The notes under the pieces were generated by a model, which saw only the letters and a list, made by a program, of their open reading frames with translations, had not been told where the DNA came from and ran no database searches. A stretch of 64,000 bases of DNA from Streptomyces griseoincarnatus (lineage in GTDB: Bacteria > Actinomycetota > Actinomycetes > Streptomycetales > Streptomycetaceae). Made by a program: the position numbers and the translations under genes. The stretch is taken from assembly GCA_014649575.1 (NCBI GenBank), contig BMTH01000022.1:22915-86914 (forward strand), read 5' to 3'. How positions within the stretch are numbered: the first letter of the stretch is position 1; the number at the start of each line of letters is the position of its first letter. This document shows positions 1 to 8,742 of this stretch, piece by piece.

Positions 1-1
1 C

Positions 2-265
2 GCCCTCGGCGTCGTACGCGCCGCCCGGCGCAAAGGGCTCGACGTCCCCGGCCAGGTCTCCGTCGTCGGCTACGACGACTCCGCGCTGATGAACTGCACC
101 GAACCCCCGCTCACCACCGTGCGCCAACCCATCGAGGCCATGGGCAAGGCGGTGGTGGAACTGCTCAACGCGCAGATCAACGGCAGCACGGTGGCCCCCG
201 AAGAGCTCCTGTTCGAACCGGAGTTGGTGGTGCGCGGCTCGACGGGGCAGGCACCACGCGACTGA
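2..265 (+). CDS. LacI-family transcriptional regulator, C-terminal part (cut by window start)
   Basis: This is the last 87 residues of a LacI/GalR regulator; the DNA-binding N-terminus lies outside the window. The visible part holds the end of the periplasmic-binding-protein-like effector domain, with the family signatures SVVGYDD and PPLTTVRQP, then a short acidic tail ending in a TGA at 263-265. It sits 138 bp upstream of a sugar ABC importer operon in the same orientation, the usual place for the local repressor of such operons in Streptomyces. That it controls the downstream operon is inferred from position and family. The sugar it senses cannot be told from this fragment. Confidence 0.93.
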   Translation, partial: ALGVVRAARRKGLDVPGQVSVVGYDDSALMNCTEPPLTTVRQPIEAMGKAVVELLNAQINGSTVAPEELLFEPELVVRGSTGQAPRD

Positions 266-301
266 CCTTCCGTCAACTGTCGGATAATTTCAAAGTCTGC
301 G

Positions 302-324
302 CGACATCTTGCGGACCGATGTCG
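302..324. promoter_or_regulatory. Inverted repeat upstream of the sugar importer operon
   Basis: Two perfect 7-bp arms, CGACATC and GATGTCG, are separated by 9 bp and lie about 80 bp upstream of the lipoprotein start. The spacing is wider than a classical LacI operator (one continuous 14-20 bp palindrome). It could be a regulator site or a small leader hairpin. Confidence 0.3.
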
Positions 325-403
325 TCGGTGCTTGAGTGTGCCCCGCCCTCACCGCTCCTGTTCGGAGGGGTTCACTCGCTCCCGTCCCGTAAGGGGTCCA
401 CCG

Positions 404-1747
404 ATGAGAAGCACCGGGATCCGCCGTACCCTCCTCGCGCTCGGCGTCGGCGCCCTCGCGCTGACGGCCTGCGGCTCGGACGGCGACGACGCCGCCGACG
501 GCAAGACACGCATCACCGTCAACTGCATGCCGCCCAAGAGCGCCAAGGTCGACCGCCAGTTCTTCGAGGAGGAGACCGCCGCCTTCGAGAAGAAGAACCC
601 GGACATCGACGTCGTCCCGCACGACGCGTTCCCCTGCCAGGACCCCAAGACGTTCGACGCCAAGCTCGCCGGCGGCCAGATGGAGGACGTGTTCTACACG
701 TACTTCACCGACGCCCGGCACGTCGTCGACATCGGCCAGGCCGCCGACCTCACCCCGTACGTCGAGGAGCTCAAGAGCTACGACACGGTCCAGCGGCAGC
801 TCCGCGACATCTACACCGTCGACGGCAAGATCTACGGCATCCCCCGCACCGGCTACTCCATGGGCCTGATCTACAACCGGGAACTGTTCGAGAAGGCCGG
901 CCTCGACCCCGACGCCCCGCCCGCCACCTGGGACGAGGTCCGTACCGCCGCCAAGAGGATCGCCGCGCTCGGCGACGGCGTCGTCGGATACGCCGACTAC
1001 AGCGCCCAGAACCAGGGCGGCTGGCACTTCACCGCCGAACTGTACTCCCGGGGCGGCGACGTGGTGAGCGCCGACGGCAAGAAGGCCACCGTCGACACCC
1101 CCGAGGGCCGCGCCGTGCTGCGGACCCTCCACGACATGCGGTGGAAGGACGAGTCCATGGGCAGCAAGCAGTTGCTCGTCATCAACGACGCCCAGCAGAT
1201 GATGGGCTCCGGCAAGCTCGGCATGTACCTCGCCGCCCCCGACAACATCCCGATCCTCGTCAAGGAGAAGGGCGCCGAGTACAAGGACATCGCCATCGCC
1301 CCCATGCCCGGCGGCAAGGCCACCCTCGTCGGCGGCGACGGCTACATGTTCAGCAAGAAGGCCACCCCCGAGCAGATCCGCGCCGGCCTCAAGTGGCTCG
1401 ACCACATGTTCCTCACCCCCGGCGACGGCTTCCTCGGCGACTACGCCCGCGCCAAGAAGCAGGACGCCCCCGTCGGCCTGCCCGAGCCCCGCCTCTTCAC
1501 CGGCGCCGCCGACGCCAGGGACCAGCAGGTCAAGAAGGCCAACGCCAACGTCCCGGTGGAGAACTACCAGGCCTTCCTCGACGGCAACCAGAAGCTCGAG
1601 ATGAAGATCGAGCCGCCGCACGCCCAGCAGCTCTACTCCGTCCTCGACGGCGTCGTCTCCGCCGTCCTCACCAAGGAGGACGCGGACGTCGACCAACTGC
1701 TGAAGGACGCCTCCGGCAAGATCGACGGCATCCTCTCCCGGAGCTGA
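404..1747 (+). CDS. Sugar ABC transporter substrate-binding lipoprotein
   Basis: Extracytoplasmic sugar-binding protein of the MalE/family 1 type, 447 residues, the usual size. The start at 404 was preferred to an in-frame start at 332 because AAGGGG lies just upstream and the protein then opens with a lipoprotein signal peptide: RRT near residue 7, a hydrophobic stretch, and the lipobox LTAC with the modified Cys at residue 23. Charged residues follow directly (GSDGDDAADG). It is the first gene of an operon with two permeases and a GH13 glucosidase, so an alpha-linked glucoside such as maltose, trehalose or an oligomer is the likely ligand. No ATPase gene is present; Streptomyces importers of this kind normally share the MsiK ATPase. 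Confidence 0.93.
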   Translation: MRSTGIRRTLLALGVGALALTACGSDGDDAADGKTRITVNCMPPKSAKVDRQFFEEETAAFEKKNPDIDVVPHDAFPCQDPKTFDAKLAGGQMEDVFYTYFTDARHVVDIGQAADLTPYVEELKSYDTVQRQLRDIYTVDGKIYGIPRTGYSMGLIYNRELFEKAGLDPDAPPATWDEVRTAAKRIAALGDGVVGYADYSAQNQGGWHFTAELYSRGGDVVSADGKKATVDTPEGRAVLRTLHDMRWKDESMGSKQLLVINDAQQMMGSGKLGMYLAAPDNIPILVKEKGAEYKDIAIAPMPGGKATLVGGDGYMFSKKATPEQIRAGLKWLDHMFLTPGDGFLGDYARAKKQDAPVGLPEPRLFTGAADARDQQVKKANANVPVENYQAFLDGNQKLEMKIEPPHAQQLYSVLDGVVSAVLTKEDADVDQLLKDASGKIDGILSRS

Positions 1748-1749
1748 CG

Positions 1750-2700
1750 GTGACGAAGACGGTCGAACGGCCGCCCGCCCTGCGGGTCCGTCCGGTGAAG
1801 GCGGCGTCCCCGGCGGGGGACCGGAGGCGGCGCCGCCTCACCGACCACCTGCGGGCGTACGGCTTCCTCCTCGGCGGGCTGATCTGCTTCGCCCTGTTCT
1901 CCTGGTACCCCGCGGTCCGCGCCGTCGTGATCGCCTTCCAGAAGTACACACCCGGCTCGGACCCCGAATGGGTCGGCACCGCCAACTTCACCCGCGTCTG
2001 GCAGGACCCCGAGTTCGCCGCCGCCTGGCGCAACACGCTCACCTTCACCCTGCTCGCCCTGCTGATCGGCTTCGCGATCCCCTTCGTGCTGGCCCTCGTC
2101 CTCAACGAACTCCGTCACGCCAAGGCGTTCTTCCGGGTCGTCGTCTACCTGCCGGTGATGATCCCGCCCGTGGTGAGCGCCCTGCTGTGGAAGTGGTTCT
2201 ACGACCCGGGCGCCGGCCTCGCCAACGAGGCGCTGCGCCTCCTCCACCTGCCGACCTCGAACTGGTCCAACGGCGCCGACACGGCCCTGGTGTCCCTGGT
2301 GATCGTCGCCACCTGGGCCACCATGGGCGGCACCGTGCTCATCTACCTCGCCGCGCTCCAGTCCATCCCCGGAGAGCTGTACGAGGCCGCCGAACTCGAC
2401 GGCGCCAACCTGCTCCAGCGCGTCCGGCACGTCACTGTCCCGCAGACCCGGTTCGTGATCCTCATGCTGATGCTGCTGCAGATCATCGCCACCATGCAGG
2501 TGTTCACCGAACCCTTCGTGATCACCGGCGGGGGTCCGGAGAACGCCACCGTCACTGTCCTCTACCTCATCTACAAGTACGCGTTCCTCTACAACGACTT
2601 CGGCGGCGCCTGCGCGCTCAGCGTCATGCTGCTCGCCCTGCTCGGCGCGTTCTCCGCCGTCTACCTCCGCCTCACCCGCTCCGGAGAGGAGGCCGCATGA
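1750..2700 (+). CDS. Sugar ABC transporter permease (MalF-like)
   Basis: Inner-membrane permease of a carbohydrate ABC importer, 316 residues from a GTG start 2 bp after the lipoprotein stop. After a basic cytoplasmic N-terminus it has about six hydrophobic segments. The cytoplasmic EAA loop reads YEAAELDGA in the C-terminal half and is the contact site for the ATPase. Its stop overlaps the start of the second permease (ATGA), indicating translational coupling. MalF-like is assigned from gene order and topology. Confidence 0.92.
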   Translation: MTKTVERPPALRVRPVKAASPAGDRRRRRLTDHLRAYGFLLGGLICFALFSWYPAVRAVVIAFQKYTPGSDPEWVGTANFTRVWQDPEFAAAWRNTLTFTLLALLIGFAIPFVLALVLNELRHAKAFFRVVVYLPVMIPPVVSALLWKWFYDPGAGLANEALRLLHLPTSNWSNGADTALVSLVIVATWATMGGTVLIYLAALQSIPGELYEAAELDGANLLQRVRHVTVPQTRFVILMLMLLQIIATMQVFTEPFVITGGGPENATVTVLYLIYKYAFLYNDFGGACALSVMLLALLGAFSAVYLRLTRSGEEAA

Positions 2701-3563
2701 GCGGCAGCGTCCGCACCCTCGTCTCCCCGGCCGTCCTGGCCCGCCCCCGCGGCAGGGCCGCCTATTGGACCGTCTTCACCGGCGTCGTCGGGCTGTTCAC
2801 GCTGGCGTTCCTGTTCCCGGTGTACTGGATGGTCACGGGCGCAGTGAAGTCGCCGGACGAGGTGGCCCGCACCCCGCCCACCCTCGTCCCCGAGAGCTGG
2901 AGCACCGCCGGGTACGCCGACGCCTGGGAGCTGATGCAGCTGCCCACGCACCTGTGGAACACGGTGGTGCAGGCGGCCGGCGCCTGGATCTTCCAGCTGG
3001 TGTTCTGCACGGCCGCCGCCTACGCCCTGTCCAGGCTGCGCCCGGCCTTCGGCGCCCTGATCCTCGGCGGCATCCTCGCCACGCTGATGGTCCCCGCCCA
3101 GGCCCTCGTCGTCCCGAAGTACCTCACCGTCGCGGACCTCGGACTGCTCAACGACCCGCTCGCCATCTGGCTGCCGGCCGTCGCCAACGCCTTCAACCTG
3201 TACCTGCTCAAGCGGTTCTTCGACCAGCTGCCCAGGGACGTCCTGGAGGCCGCCGAGATCGACGGCGCGGGAAGGCTGCGCACCCTGTGGTCCATCGTGC
3301 TGCCCATGTCCCGCCCGGTGCTCGGCGTGGTGTCGATCTTCGCGCTGGTCGCCGTCTGGCAGGACTTCCTCTGGCCGCTGATGGTGTTCTCCGACACCGA
3401 CAAGCAGCCCATCAGCGTGGCCCTCGTGCAACTGTCGCAGAACATCCAGCTCACCGTGCTGATCGCCGCGATGGTGATCGCCAGCGTCCCCATGGTCGCG
3501 CTGTTCCTCGTCTTCCAGCGGCACATCGTCGCCGGGATCAGCGCGGGCAGCACCAAGGGCTGA
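2697..3563 (+). CDS. Sugar ABC transporter permease (MalG-like)
   Basis: Second permease subunit of the importer, 288 residues, about six membrane segments, with the EAA-loop motif EAAEIDGAG. The ATG overlaps the stop codon of the preceding permease, and the two proteins should form the heterodimeric channel. Substrate assignment depends on the neighbouring binding protein and glucosidase. Confidence 0.92.
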   Translation: MSGSVRTLVSPAVLARPRGRAAYWTVFTGVVGLFTLAFLFPVYWMVTGAVKSPDEVARTPPTLVPESWSTAGYADAWELMQLPTHLWNTVVQAAGAWIFQLVFCTAAAYALSRLRPAFGALILGGILATLMVPAQALVVPKYLTVADLGLLNDPLAIWLPAVANAFNLYLLKRFFDQLPRDVLEAAEIDGAGRLRTLWSIVLPMSRPVLGVVSIFALVAVWQDFLWPLMVFSDTDKQPISVALVQLSQNIQLTVLIAAMVIASVPMVALFLVFQRHIVAGISAGSTKG

Positions 3564-3600
3564 CACCGGACCCCCGTCCACAGAAGAGAAAGGCACCCAC

Positions 3601-5178
3601 GTGGGACAGCCCACCCCTGCCACCGATGACGGCTGGTGGCGCTCCGCCGTCATCTACCAGGTGTACGTCCGCAGCTTCGCCGACGGCGACGGCGACGGCA
3701 CCGGGGACCTGGCCGGCGTCCGCGCCCGACTGCCGTACCTCGCCGAACTGGGCGTCGACGCGCTGTGGTTCAACCCCTGGTACCGGTCCCCGATGAAGGA
3801 CGGCGGCTACGACGTCGCCGACTACCGCGCCGTCGACCCCGCCTTCGGCACCCTGGCCGAGGCGGAGAAGCTCATCGCCGAGGCACGGGACCTGGGCATC
3901 CGCACCCTCGTCGACATCGTGCCCAACCACGTCTCCGACCAGCACCCCTGGTTCCGCGCGGCCCTCGCGGGCGGCCCCGAGCGGGAGCTGTTCCACTTCC
4001 GCCCCGGTCGCGGCGAGCACGGCGAACTCCCGCCCAACGACTGGCAGTCCGAGTTCGGCGGGCCCGCCTGGACCCGGCTGCCCGACGGAGACTGGTACCT
4101 GCACCTGTTCGCCCCCGAGCAGCCCGACCTCAACTGGGCCCACCCGGCCGTACGCCAGGAGCACGAGGACATCCTGCGCTTCTGGTTCGAGCGCGGCGTC
4201 GCCGGCGTCCGCATCGACTCCGCGGCCCTGCTGGTCAAGCACCCCGAGCTGCCCGACGTCACCGAGGGCCCCGACCCGCACCCCTACGTCGACCGCGACG
4301 AACTGCACGACGTCTACCGCGCCTGGCGGGCCGTCGCCGACGAGTACGGGGCCGTCTTCGTCGGCGAGGTCTGGCTCCCCGACGCCGAACGCTTCGCCCG
4401 CTATCTGCGCCCCGACGAACTGCACACCGCGTTCAACTTCTCCTTCATGAGCTGCCCCTGGGACGCCGCCCGGCTGCGCCGCTCCATCGACGACACCCTC
4501 GCCGAGCACGCCCCCGTCGGCGCCCCCGCCACCTGGGTGCTGTGCAACCACGACGTCACCCGCACCGTCACCCGCTACGGCCGCGCCGACACCGGTTTCG
4601 ACTTCGCCACCAAGGCCTTCGGCACCCCCACCGACCTGGCCCTGGGCACCCGCCGGGCCCGCGCGGCGGCTCTGCTCTCCCTCGCCCTGCCCGGCGTGGT
4701 CTACGTCTACCAGGGCGAGGAGCTGGGACTGCCCGAGGCGGACATCCCGCTGGATCGCATCGAGGACCCGATGCACGCGCGCTCCGGAGGCACCGACCCC
4801 GGCCGCGACGGGTGCAGGGTGCCGCTGCCGTGGGCGGCCGGCGAGCCGCACGCCGGGTTCGGCGGCGAGCCCTGGCTGCCGCAGCCCGACGGCTGGGCCG
4901 CCTACGCGGCCGACCGGCAGGCCGAGGACCCCGGCTCCATGCTCCGCCTCTACCGCGAGGCGGTCCGGCTGCGGCCCGTCTTCGGCGACGGCCCGCCGAC
5001 CTGGCTGCCCGCACCGGACGGCGTCCTCGCCTTCGCCCGCGCCGACGCCCTGTGCGTGGTCAACCTCTCGGACACGCCTGTCGACCTGCCCGCCCACTCC
5101 GCGTTGCTGCTCGCCGGCGGCCCGCTCGACACCGCCGGGCGGCTGCCCCGCGACACCGCGGTCTGGCTGCGTGCCTGA
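3601..5178 (+). CDS. Glycoside hydrolase family 13 (alpha-glucosidase type)
   Basis: Cytoplasmic GH13 enzyme of 525 residues starting at a GTG, 37 bp behind the importer permease. There is no signal peptide, which fits hydrolysis of an imported oligosaccharide. The conserved GH13 regions are visible: DIVPNH (Asp105, His110), GVRIDSA with the expected nucleophile Asp206, FVGEVW with the acid/base Glu256, and CNHDVTR with the transition-state Asp at 318. The overall pattern (YQVYVRSF, QPDLNW) is that of oligo-1,6-/alpha-glucosidases and not of secreted amylases. The gene order regulator-binding protein-permease-permease-glucosidase matches alpha-glucoside (agl-type) operons, but I cannot tell maltose from trehalose or isomaltose as substrate. 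Confidence 0.9.
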   Translation: MGQPTPATDDGWWRSAVIYQVYVRSFADGDGDGTGDLAGVRARLPYLAELGVDALWFNPWYRSPMKDGGYDVADYRAVDPAFGTLAEAEKLIAEARDLGIRTLVDIVPNHVSDQHPWFRAALAGGPERELFHFRPGRGEHGELPPNDWQSEFGGPAWTRLPDGDWYLHLFAPEQPDLNWAHPAVRQEHEDILRFWFERGVAGVRIDSAALLVKHPELPDVTEGPDPHPYVDRDELHDVYRAWRAVADEYGAVFVGEVWLPDAERFARYLRPDELHTAFNFSFMSCPWDAARLRRSIDDTLAEHAPVGAPATWVLCNHDVTRTVTRYGRADTGFDFATKAFGTPTDLALGTRRARAAALLSLALPGVVYVYQGEELGLPEADIPLDRIEDPMHARSGGTDPGRDGCRVPLPWAAGEPHAGFGGEPWLPQPDGWAAYAADRQAEDPGSMLRLYREAVRLRPVFGDGPPTWLPAPDGVLAFARADALCVVNLSDTPVDLPAHSALLLAGGPLDTAGRLPRDTAVWLRA

Positions 5179-5225
5179 GCCGCGCCCCCGTCTGTTCCCG
5201 CAAGCCGCCACCGCAGGCCGCGTGG

Positions 5226-5456
5226 CAGGCGCGGACCCGGACCCTGTCCGTGCGGGGCAGCACCGACGGCTCCGCGCACACGACGCCGGCCGTCGCCCGG
5301 GAGCACCGCTTCGACCCGGCGACCGGCACGACCGGCAACACGGTGACCGTCCCGGTCGACGGCAGCCTGCACCGGCTGCGGCTGCGGCTGCGCGTCACCG
5401 GCAACACCGGCCGGTCGGCCGCCCGGTTCAGCGAGGTCGACGCGTACAGGTCCTGA
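5226..5456 (+). pseudogene. Remnant of an F5/8-type C (discoidin-like) carbohydrate-binding domain
   Basis: A reading frame ending at the TGA 5454-5456 carries about 76 residues that look like the C-terminal half of a discoidin domain. TLSVRGSTDG is followed by a TFDPATG-like piece (HRFDPATG) and ends with a strand resembling SEVDAY. There is no start codon, ribosome site or N-terminal half, and the frame differs from the glucosidase just upstream. The likeliest explanation is the leftover tail of a secreted glycosidase or sugar-binding protein lost by deletion. Confidence 0.6.
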
Positions 5457-5480
5457 CGGACCGCACCCGCGAGGGCGGGG

Positions 5481-6395
5481 TCAGCGGCTGACGAGCAGAC
5501 CCCGCCCGCGCAGCACGCGCCGCTCCAGCGGGCTGAAGAGCAGCAGGTCGATGGCGATGCCGACGCACAGGATCAGCAGAATCGCCAGGAACACCTGCGG
5601 CATGCTGCTGTTGTTGCGGCCGTTCTCCAGCAACTGGCCGAGGCCTACGCCGAGATCGGGCGAGGAGGCGATGATCTCGGCGGCCATCAGCGAGCGCCAG
5701 GAGAACGCCCAGCCCTGCTTGAGACCTGCCACGTAGCCGGGGAGCGCGGCGGGCATCACGATGTACCGCGCGCCGCGCAGCCCGGTCGCGCCCAGGGTGC
5801 GTCCGGCGCGCAGGAACAGCGGCGGGATCTGGTCGACGCCCGCCACCAGGCCGTTGGCGATGGACGGGACCGCGCCGAGCAGGATCACCGCGAACATCAT
5901 CGAGTCGTTCAGGCCCAGCCAGATCACGGCGGGCGGCACCCAGGCCACCGACGGCAGCGACTGCAGACCCGACAGGATCGGTCCGACGGCCGCCCGGACG
6001 AAGCTCACCCGCGCCACCAGCAGCCCGAGCGGGGTGCCGATGGCGAGCGCCAGCAGGAAACCGAGCAGACCGCGCGAGACGGACGTCCAGATGTGGTCGA
6101 GCAGGGTGCCTTGCAGCCAGGCCGCGCGCACCTCGCCCCACACGTCGGACGGGGAGGCGAGCTTGTACGGGGGAGCGACCTCCGCCCACACCAGGACCTG
6201 CCACACCACCAGCACCAGGGCGACGGCGGTGACCGGCGGCAGCACCTTGCGCAGCAGCGTCCGGCCGATCGGGGTGCGGACCGTCTGCGTCGCGTCCAGC
6301 GCGTCGAGGCCCGCTTCCAGACCGGCGAGGTCGTCCCGGTCCCGGGGCGCGGGGGCCCTCTCCGTGACGTCGGCGGCTTTCTCAGTGCCGGCCAT
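5481..6395 (-). CDS. ABC transporter permease, SsuC/TauC type
   Basis: Membrane permease of an aliphatic sulfonate/taurine/nitrate-type ABC importer, 304 residues. The ATG at 6395 was chosen because GGGGAG lies about 9 bp upstream; a GTG at 6413 would lack a ribosome site. An acidic N-terminal stretch is followed by about six membrane segments. The downstream half carries the family region SWRSLMAAE, equivalent to the EAA loop. It overlaps the end of the ATPase gene by 14 bp and forms an operon with that gene and the binding lipoprotein. The cysteine-type leader peptide upstream of the operon points to a sulfur substrate. Confidence 0.9.
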   Translation of the reverse strand: MAGTEKAADVTERAPAPRDRDDLAGLEAGLDALDATQTVRTPIGRTLLRKVLPPVTAVALVLVVWQVLVWAEVAPPYKLASPSDVWGEVRAAWLQGTLLDHIWTSVSRGLLGFLLALAIGTPLGLLVARVSFVRAAVGPILSGLQSLPSVAWVPPAVIWLGLNDSMMFAVILLGAVPSIANGLVAGVDQIPPLFLRAGRTLGATGLRGARYIVMPAALPGYVAGLKQGWAFSWRSLMAAEIIASSPDLGVGLGQLLENGRNNSSMPQVFLAILLILCVGIAIDLLLFSPLERRVLRGRGLLVSR

Positions 6396-7179
6396 GACGG
6401 CGGATCTCCCCACGCAGTTCTTCGGTGATCTCGGCGGACAGCTCCGCGACGGTGGAGTCCTCCAGGCGGCGCGGCTGCGGCAGGCCCACCGTCCACTGCC
6501 GGGCGATGCGGCCCGGCCGCGACGACAGCAGGACGACGCGCTGCGCGAGCCGTACCGCCTCGCGCACGTTGTGCGTCACGAACAGCACCGACAGGCCCGT
6601 CTCCCGCCAGATCCGGGTCAGTTCGTCGTGCAGCACGTCACGGGTGATGGCGTCGAGCGCGGCGAACGGCTCGTCCATCAGCAGCAGCCTGCTGTCCTGG
6701 GCGAGGGCGCGGGCCAGGGCGACGCGCTGGCGCATGCCGCCGGACAGTTCGTGCACCCGCTTGCCGTGCGCGTCCTTCAGCCGCACCAGCTCCAGCAGCC
6801 GCTCCGTCTCCTGACGGCGCTCCGGCTTGTCCACGCCGCGCAGCTTCAGGGCGAGTTCGACGTTCTTGTCCGCGGTGAGCCACGGGAACAGGGCGTGCTC
6901 CTGGAACATCAGGGCGGGCCGGCCGTCGGTGCCGATGGCGCCGGCGGACGGCCGGTCGAGCCCGGCGACCAGGTTGAGCAGGGTCGACTTGCCGCACCCC
7001 GAGGCGCCCAGGAGGGTGACGAACTCGCCGGGCGCGACATCGAGGGTGATGTCGTCCAGCACGAGCTGACGTCCGCCCGGGGCGCCCGGAGCGGGAAAGG
7101 ACTTCGAGACGTGCTCGACCCGTGCGGCGTACTCCGCCGTCGTGGTGTCCTCGGCCGTCCCGGCCATCGTGGTGGCCAT
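6382..7179 (-). CDS. ABC transporter ATP-binding protein, SsuB/TauB type
   Basis: ATPase subunit of the same importer, 265 residues. The sequence shows a Walker A (GASGCGKST), a Q-loop (FQEHALFPW), the signature LSGGMRQR and a Walker B ending LLLMDEP. The ATG at 7179 has GGAGG 8 bp upstream; an in-frame GTG at 7188 abuts that site and is therefore unlikely. FQEHALFPW and DAITRD are typical of the taurine/nitrate/sulfonate branch. Confidence 0.93.
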   Translation of the reverse strand: MATTMAGTAEDTTTAEYAARVEHVSKSFPAPGAPGGRQLVLDDITLDVAPGEFVTLLGASGCGKSTLLNLVAGLDRPSAGAIGTDGRPALMFQEHALFPWLTADKNVELALKLRGVDKPERRQETERLLELVRLKDAHGKRVHELSGGMRQRVALARALAQDSRLLLMDEPFAALDAITRDVLHDELTRIWRETGLSVLFVTHNVREAVRLAQRVVLLSSRPGRIARQWTVGLPQPRRLEDSTVAELSAEITEELRGEIRRHGRH

Positions 7180-7213
7180 GGTCGTCACCTCCTCAGGTCT
7201 CGTCGGGGCATGG

Positions 7214-8320
7214 TCAGCGGACGCCGAGACCGGCGTCGTCGACCGCCGGCCTGCCCTCGGCCCCGAGGACCTTGTTGAGCGGTTCGAGGTCGTAGATGCC
7301 CTTCAGATCGGGCTTCTCCAGCAGGCCGGCGGACACCGCGTGCGCGGCCTGGGCGTCGAGGGTGGAGGCCAGCGGGTCGTCGAGGAAGGTGATGGACTCC
7401 CACGCCGGGTCGAGGACCTCGTCCGGCAGGGCCTTGCCGGACAGCTTCTCCAGCGCCTTGTTCGCGGACGCCTTGGCCTCGTCCGGATTGGCGTTGATCC
7501 ACGCGTTGGTCTTCACCGAGCCGCGCAGGACGGCCTCGACGACGTCCGGATGCTCCTCGAGGAACGTCTGCGACACGATGATGTTGGTGATCACGAACTT
7601 CTTGTCCGGCCAGATCTCGGACTCGTCGAGCAGCACCTTCGCGCCGTCCGCGACCAGCTTGGACGCGGTGGGCTCGGGCACCCAGGCGCCGTCGACCGAG
7701 CCGGACCTGTAGGCGTCCGGGGTGATCTTGTTCTCGGTGCGCACCACGGACACGTCGCCCTTGCCGCTCTGGGCGTCGACCTTCCAGCCCTGCTCGGCGA
7801 TCCAGTGCAGGAAGGCCACGTCCTGGGTGTTGCCGAGCTGCGGTGTGGCGATCTTCTTGCCCTTGAGGTCGTCCAGGGTCTTGATCGTGGCCGGGTTCAC
7901 CACGAGCTTCACGCCGCCGGAGGCCGAACCGCTGATGATGCGCAGGTTCTTGCCGGCGGACTTCGTGTAGCCGTTGACGGACGGGGAGGGGCCGATCCAG
8001 CCGATGTCGATGGACCCGGCGTTGAGCGCCTCGATCTCGGAAGGCCCGGCGTTGAACGTCGACGCCTTGATCGTGGTGCCGCCCAGCTCTCTCTGGAGCA
8101 GGCCCTCCTGGACGCCGATCAGGGCGGTGGCGTGCGTGAGGTTGGGGAAGTAGCCGATCTTCACCTCGGAGGCGGAGAGCTTCCTCGCGTCCGCCGCGAC
8201 CTCCGCCCGTGTGGGGTCGTCCTCGGCGTCGGAACCGTAGCCGCAGGCGGTGAGCAGGAGCGGGAGGGCCGCCAGGGCGGCGACGGTGCGCAGGACGGTG
8301 AACGGGCGTGCGGCAGACAC
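7214..8320 (-). CDS. Sulfonate-type ABC transporter substrate-binding lipoprotein
   Basis: Binding protein of the SsuA/TauA/NrtA class, 368 residues, starting at a GTG preceded by GAGAGGA. It begins with a lipoprotein signal (lipobox LTAC, Cys26). Family features include KIGYFPNLTHA, the ligand-loop region FNAGPSEIEAL followed by IDIGWIGPSP, and ASGGVKLVV. It is the first full-length gene of a three-gene operon with ATPase and permease. About 180 bp upstream lies a 33-codon leader peptide with a C-terminal Cys, so expression is probably tied to cysteine supply. An alkanesulfonate or taurine ligand is an inference from family and leader; sulfate-ester binding is also possible. Confidence 0.9.
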   Translation of the reverse strand: MSAARPFTVLRTVAALAALPLLLTACGYGSDAEDDPTRAEVAADARKLSASEVKIGYFPNLTHATALIGVQEGLLQRELGGTTIKASTFNAGPSEIEALNAGSIDIGWIGPSPSVNGYTKSAGKNLRIISGSASGGVKLVVNPATIKTLDDLKGKKIATPQLGNTQDVAFLHWIAEQGWKVDAQSGKGDVSVVRTENKITPDAYRSGSVDGAWVPEPTASKLVADGAKVLLDESEIWPDKKFVITNIIVSQTFLEEHPDVVEAVLRGSVKTNAWINANPDEAKASANKALEKLSGKALPDEVLDPAWESITFLDDPLASTLDAQAAHAVSAGLLEKPDLKGIYDLEPLNKVLGAEGRPAVDDAGLGVR

Positions 8321-8501
8321 GGAGGTGTCCTCTCGGGAAAGCGCGGTCGGGGACGAGACCGGCGTACGGGTGTGGCTCAGGGGCGCGCGGCCGTCGGGCC
8401 GGCCCCACGAGAGGGCGGCCGAGGCGCTGCGTGCGGGTGCGGCGCGGGGAGCGAGCGGGCTCAGGGGCGTCGCCGGCCGCGGGTGCGGTCCCGGCGGGGC
8501 C

Positions 8502-8603
8502 TCAGACCTGCCGACAGATGGCGCTGGACGTGCGGCCGAAGTCGATGTGGCGGCGCGAGGTCAGCAGGAGGCGTGCGGCGACGGCGGACGGACGCGCGGT
8601 CAT
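8502..8603 (-). CDS. Cysteine leader peptide (33 aa) ahead of the sulfonate importer operon
   Basis: A short open frame begins at an ATG with a perfect AGGAGG ribosome site 5 bp upstream and encodes 33 residues. The second half, RRHIDFGRTSSAICRQV, matches the recurring actinobacterial leader-peptide pattern HxD(L/F)xRxxSAxCR found before sulfur-assimilation genes. A single Cys codon sits three codons before the stop (Cys30). The peptide ends 181 bp before the lipoprotein gene. The likely role is a sensor: ribosomes slowing at the Cys codon when cysteine is scarce would change folding of the following GC-rich leader RNA. The peptide pattern is seen directly; the attenuation mechanism here is inferred. 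Confidence 0.8.
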   Translation of the reverse strand: MTARPSAVAARLLLTSRRHIDFGRTSSAICRQV

Positions 8604-8617
8604 GGCCACCTCCTGTG

Positions 8618-8651
8618 GATCCCTAGTTTTCCTACCTGACTGCTAGGGATC
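8618..8651. promoter_or_regulatory. Operator-like element upstream of the sulfonate leader peptide
   Basis: Two nested elements are visible. A perfect inverted repeat with 9-bp arms, GATCCCTAG and CTAGGGATC, encloses 16 bp. Within it lies TTTTCCTA-N9-TAGGGA at 8627-8649, which recurs with identical spacing at 10389-10411 before the second leader peptide. It lies 15-48 bp upstream of the leader start, where a repressor or activator would act. The nearby Rrf2 regulator is the obvious candidate ligand. Confidence 0.6.
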
Positions 8652-8742
8652 GTGGCAGAAAGCAGCCCTGACCCCAAGAGGCTGCTCATATGATGGACGC
8701 CGGTCGCTCACATGGCGAGAAATGCCTGGTCGGTGGCTGGGG

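Noticed and set aside
290..1696. Long minus-strand frame antisense to the lipoprotein
   Set aside because: Val/Leu/Gly/Asp-biased translation typical of antisense frames in G+C-rich genes, with no domain and no ribosome site.
319..2700. 793-residue frame overlapping the sugar-binding lipoprotein and first permease
   Set aside because: The first 470 codons are Arg/Pro-rich shadow sequence of the lipoprotein in another frame; only the part from 1750 is a real permease with its own GTG start.
8374..8469. 12-bp direct repeat GGCTCAGGGGCG (8374 and 8458) in the sulfonate leader region
   Set aside because: Short and G-rich, so it could arise by chance; no clear terminator/antiterminator fold could be drawn around it by eye.
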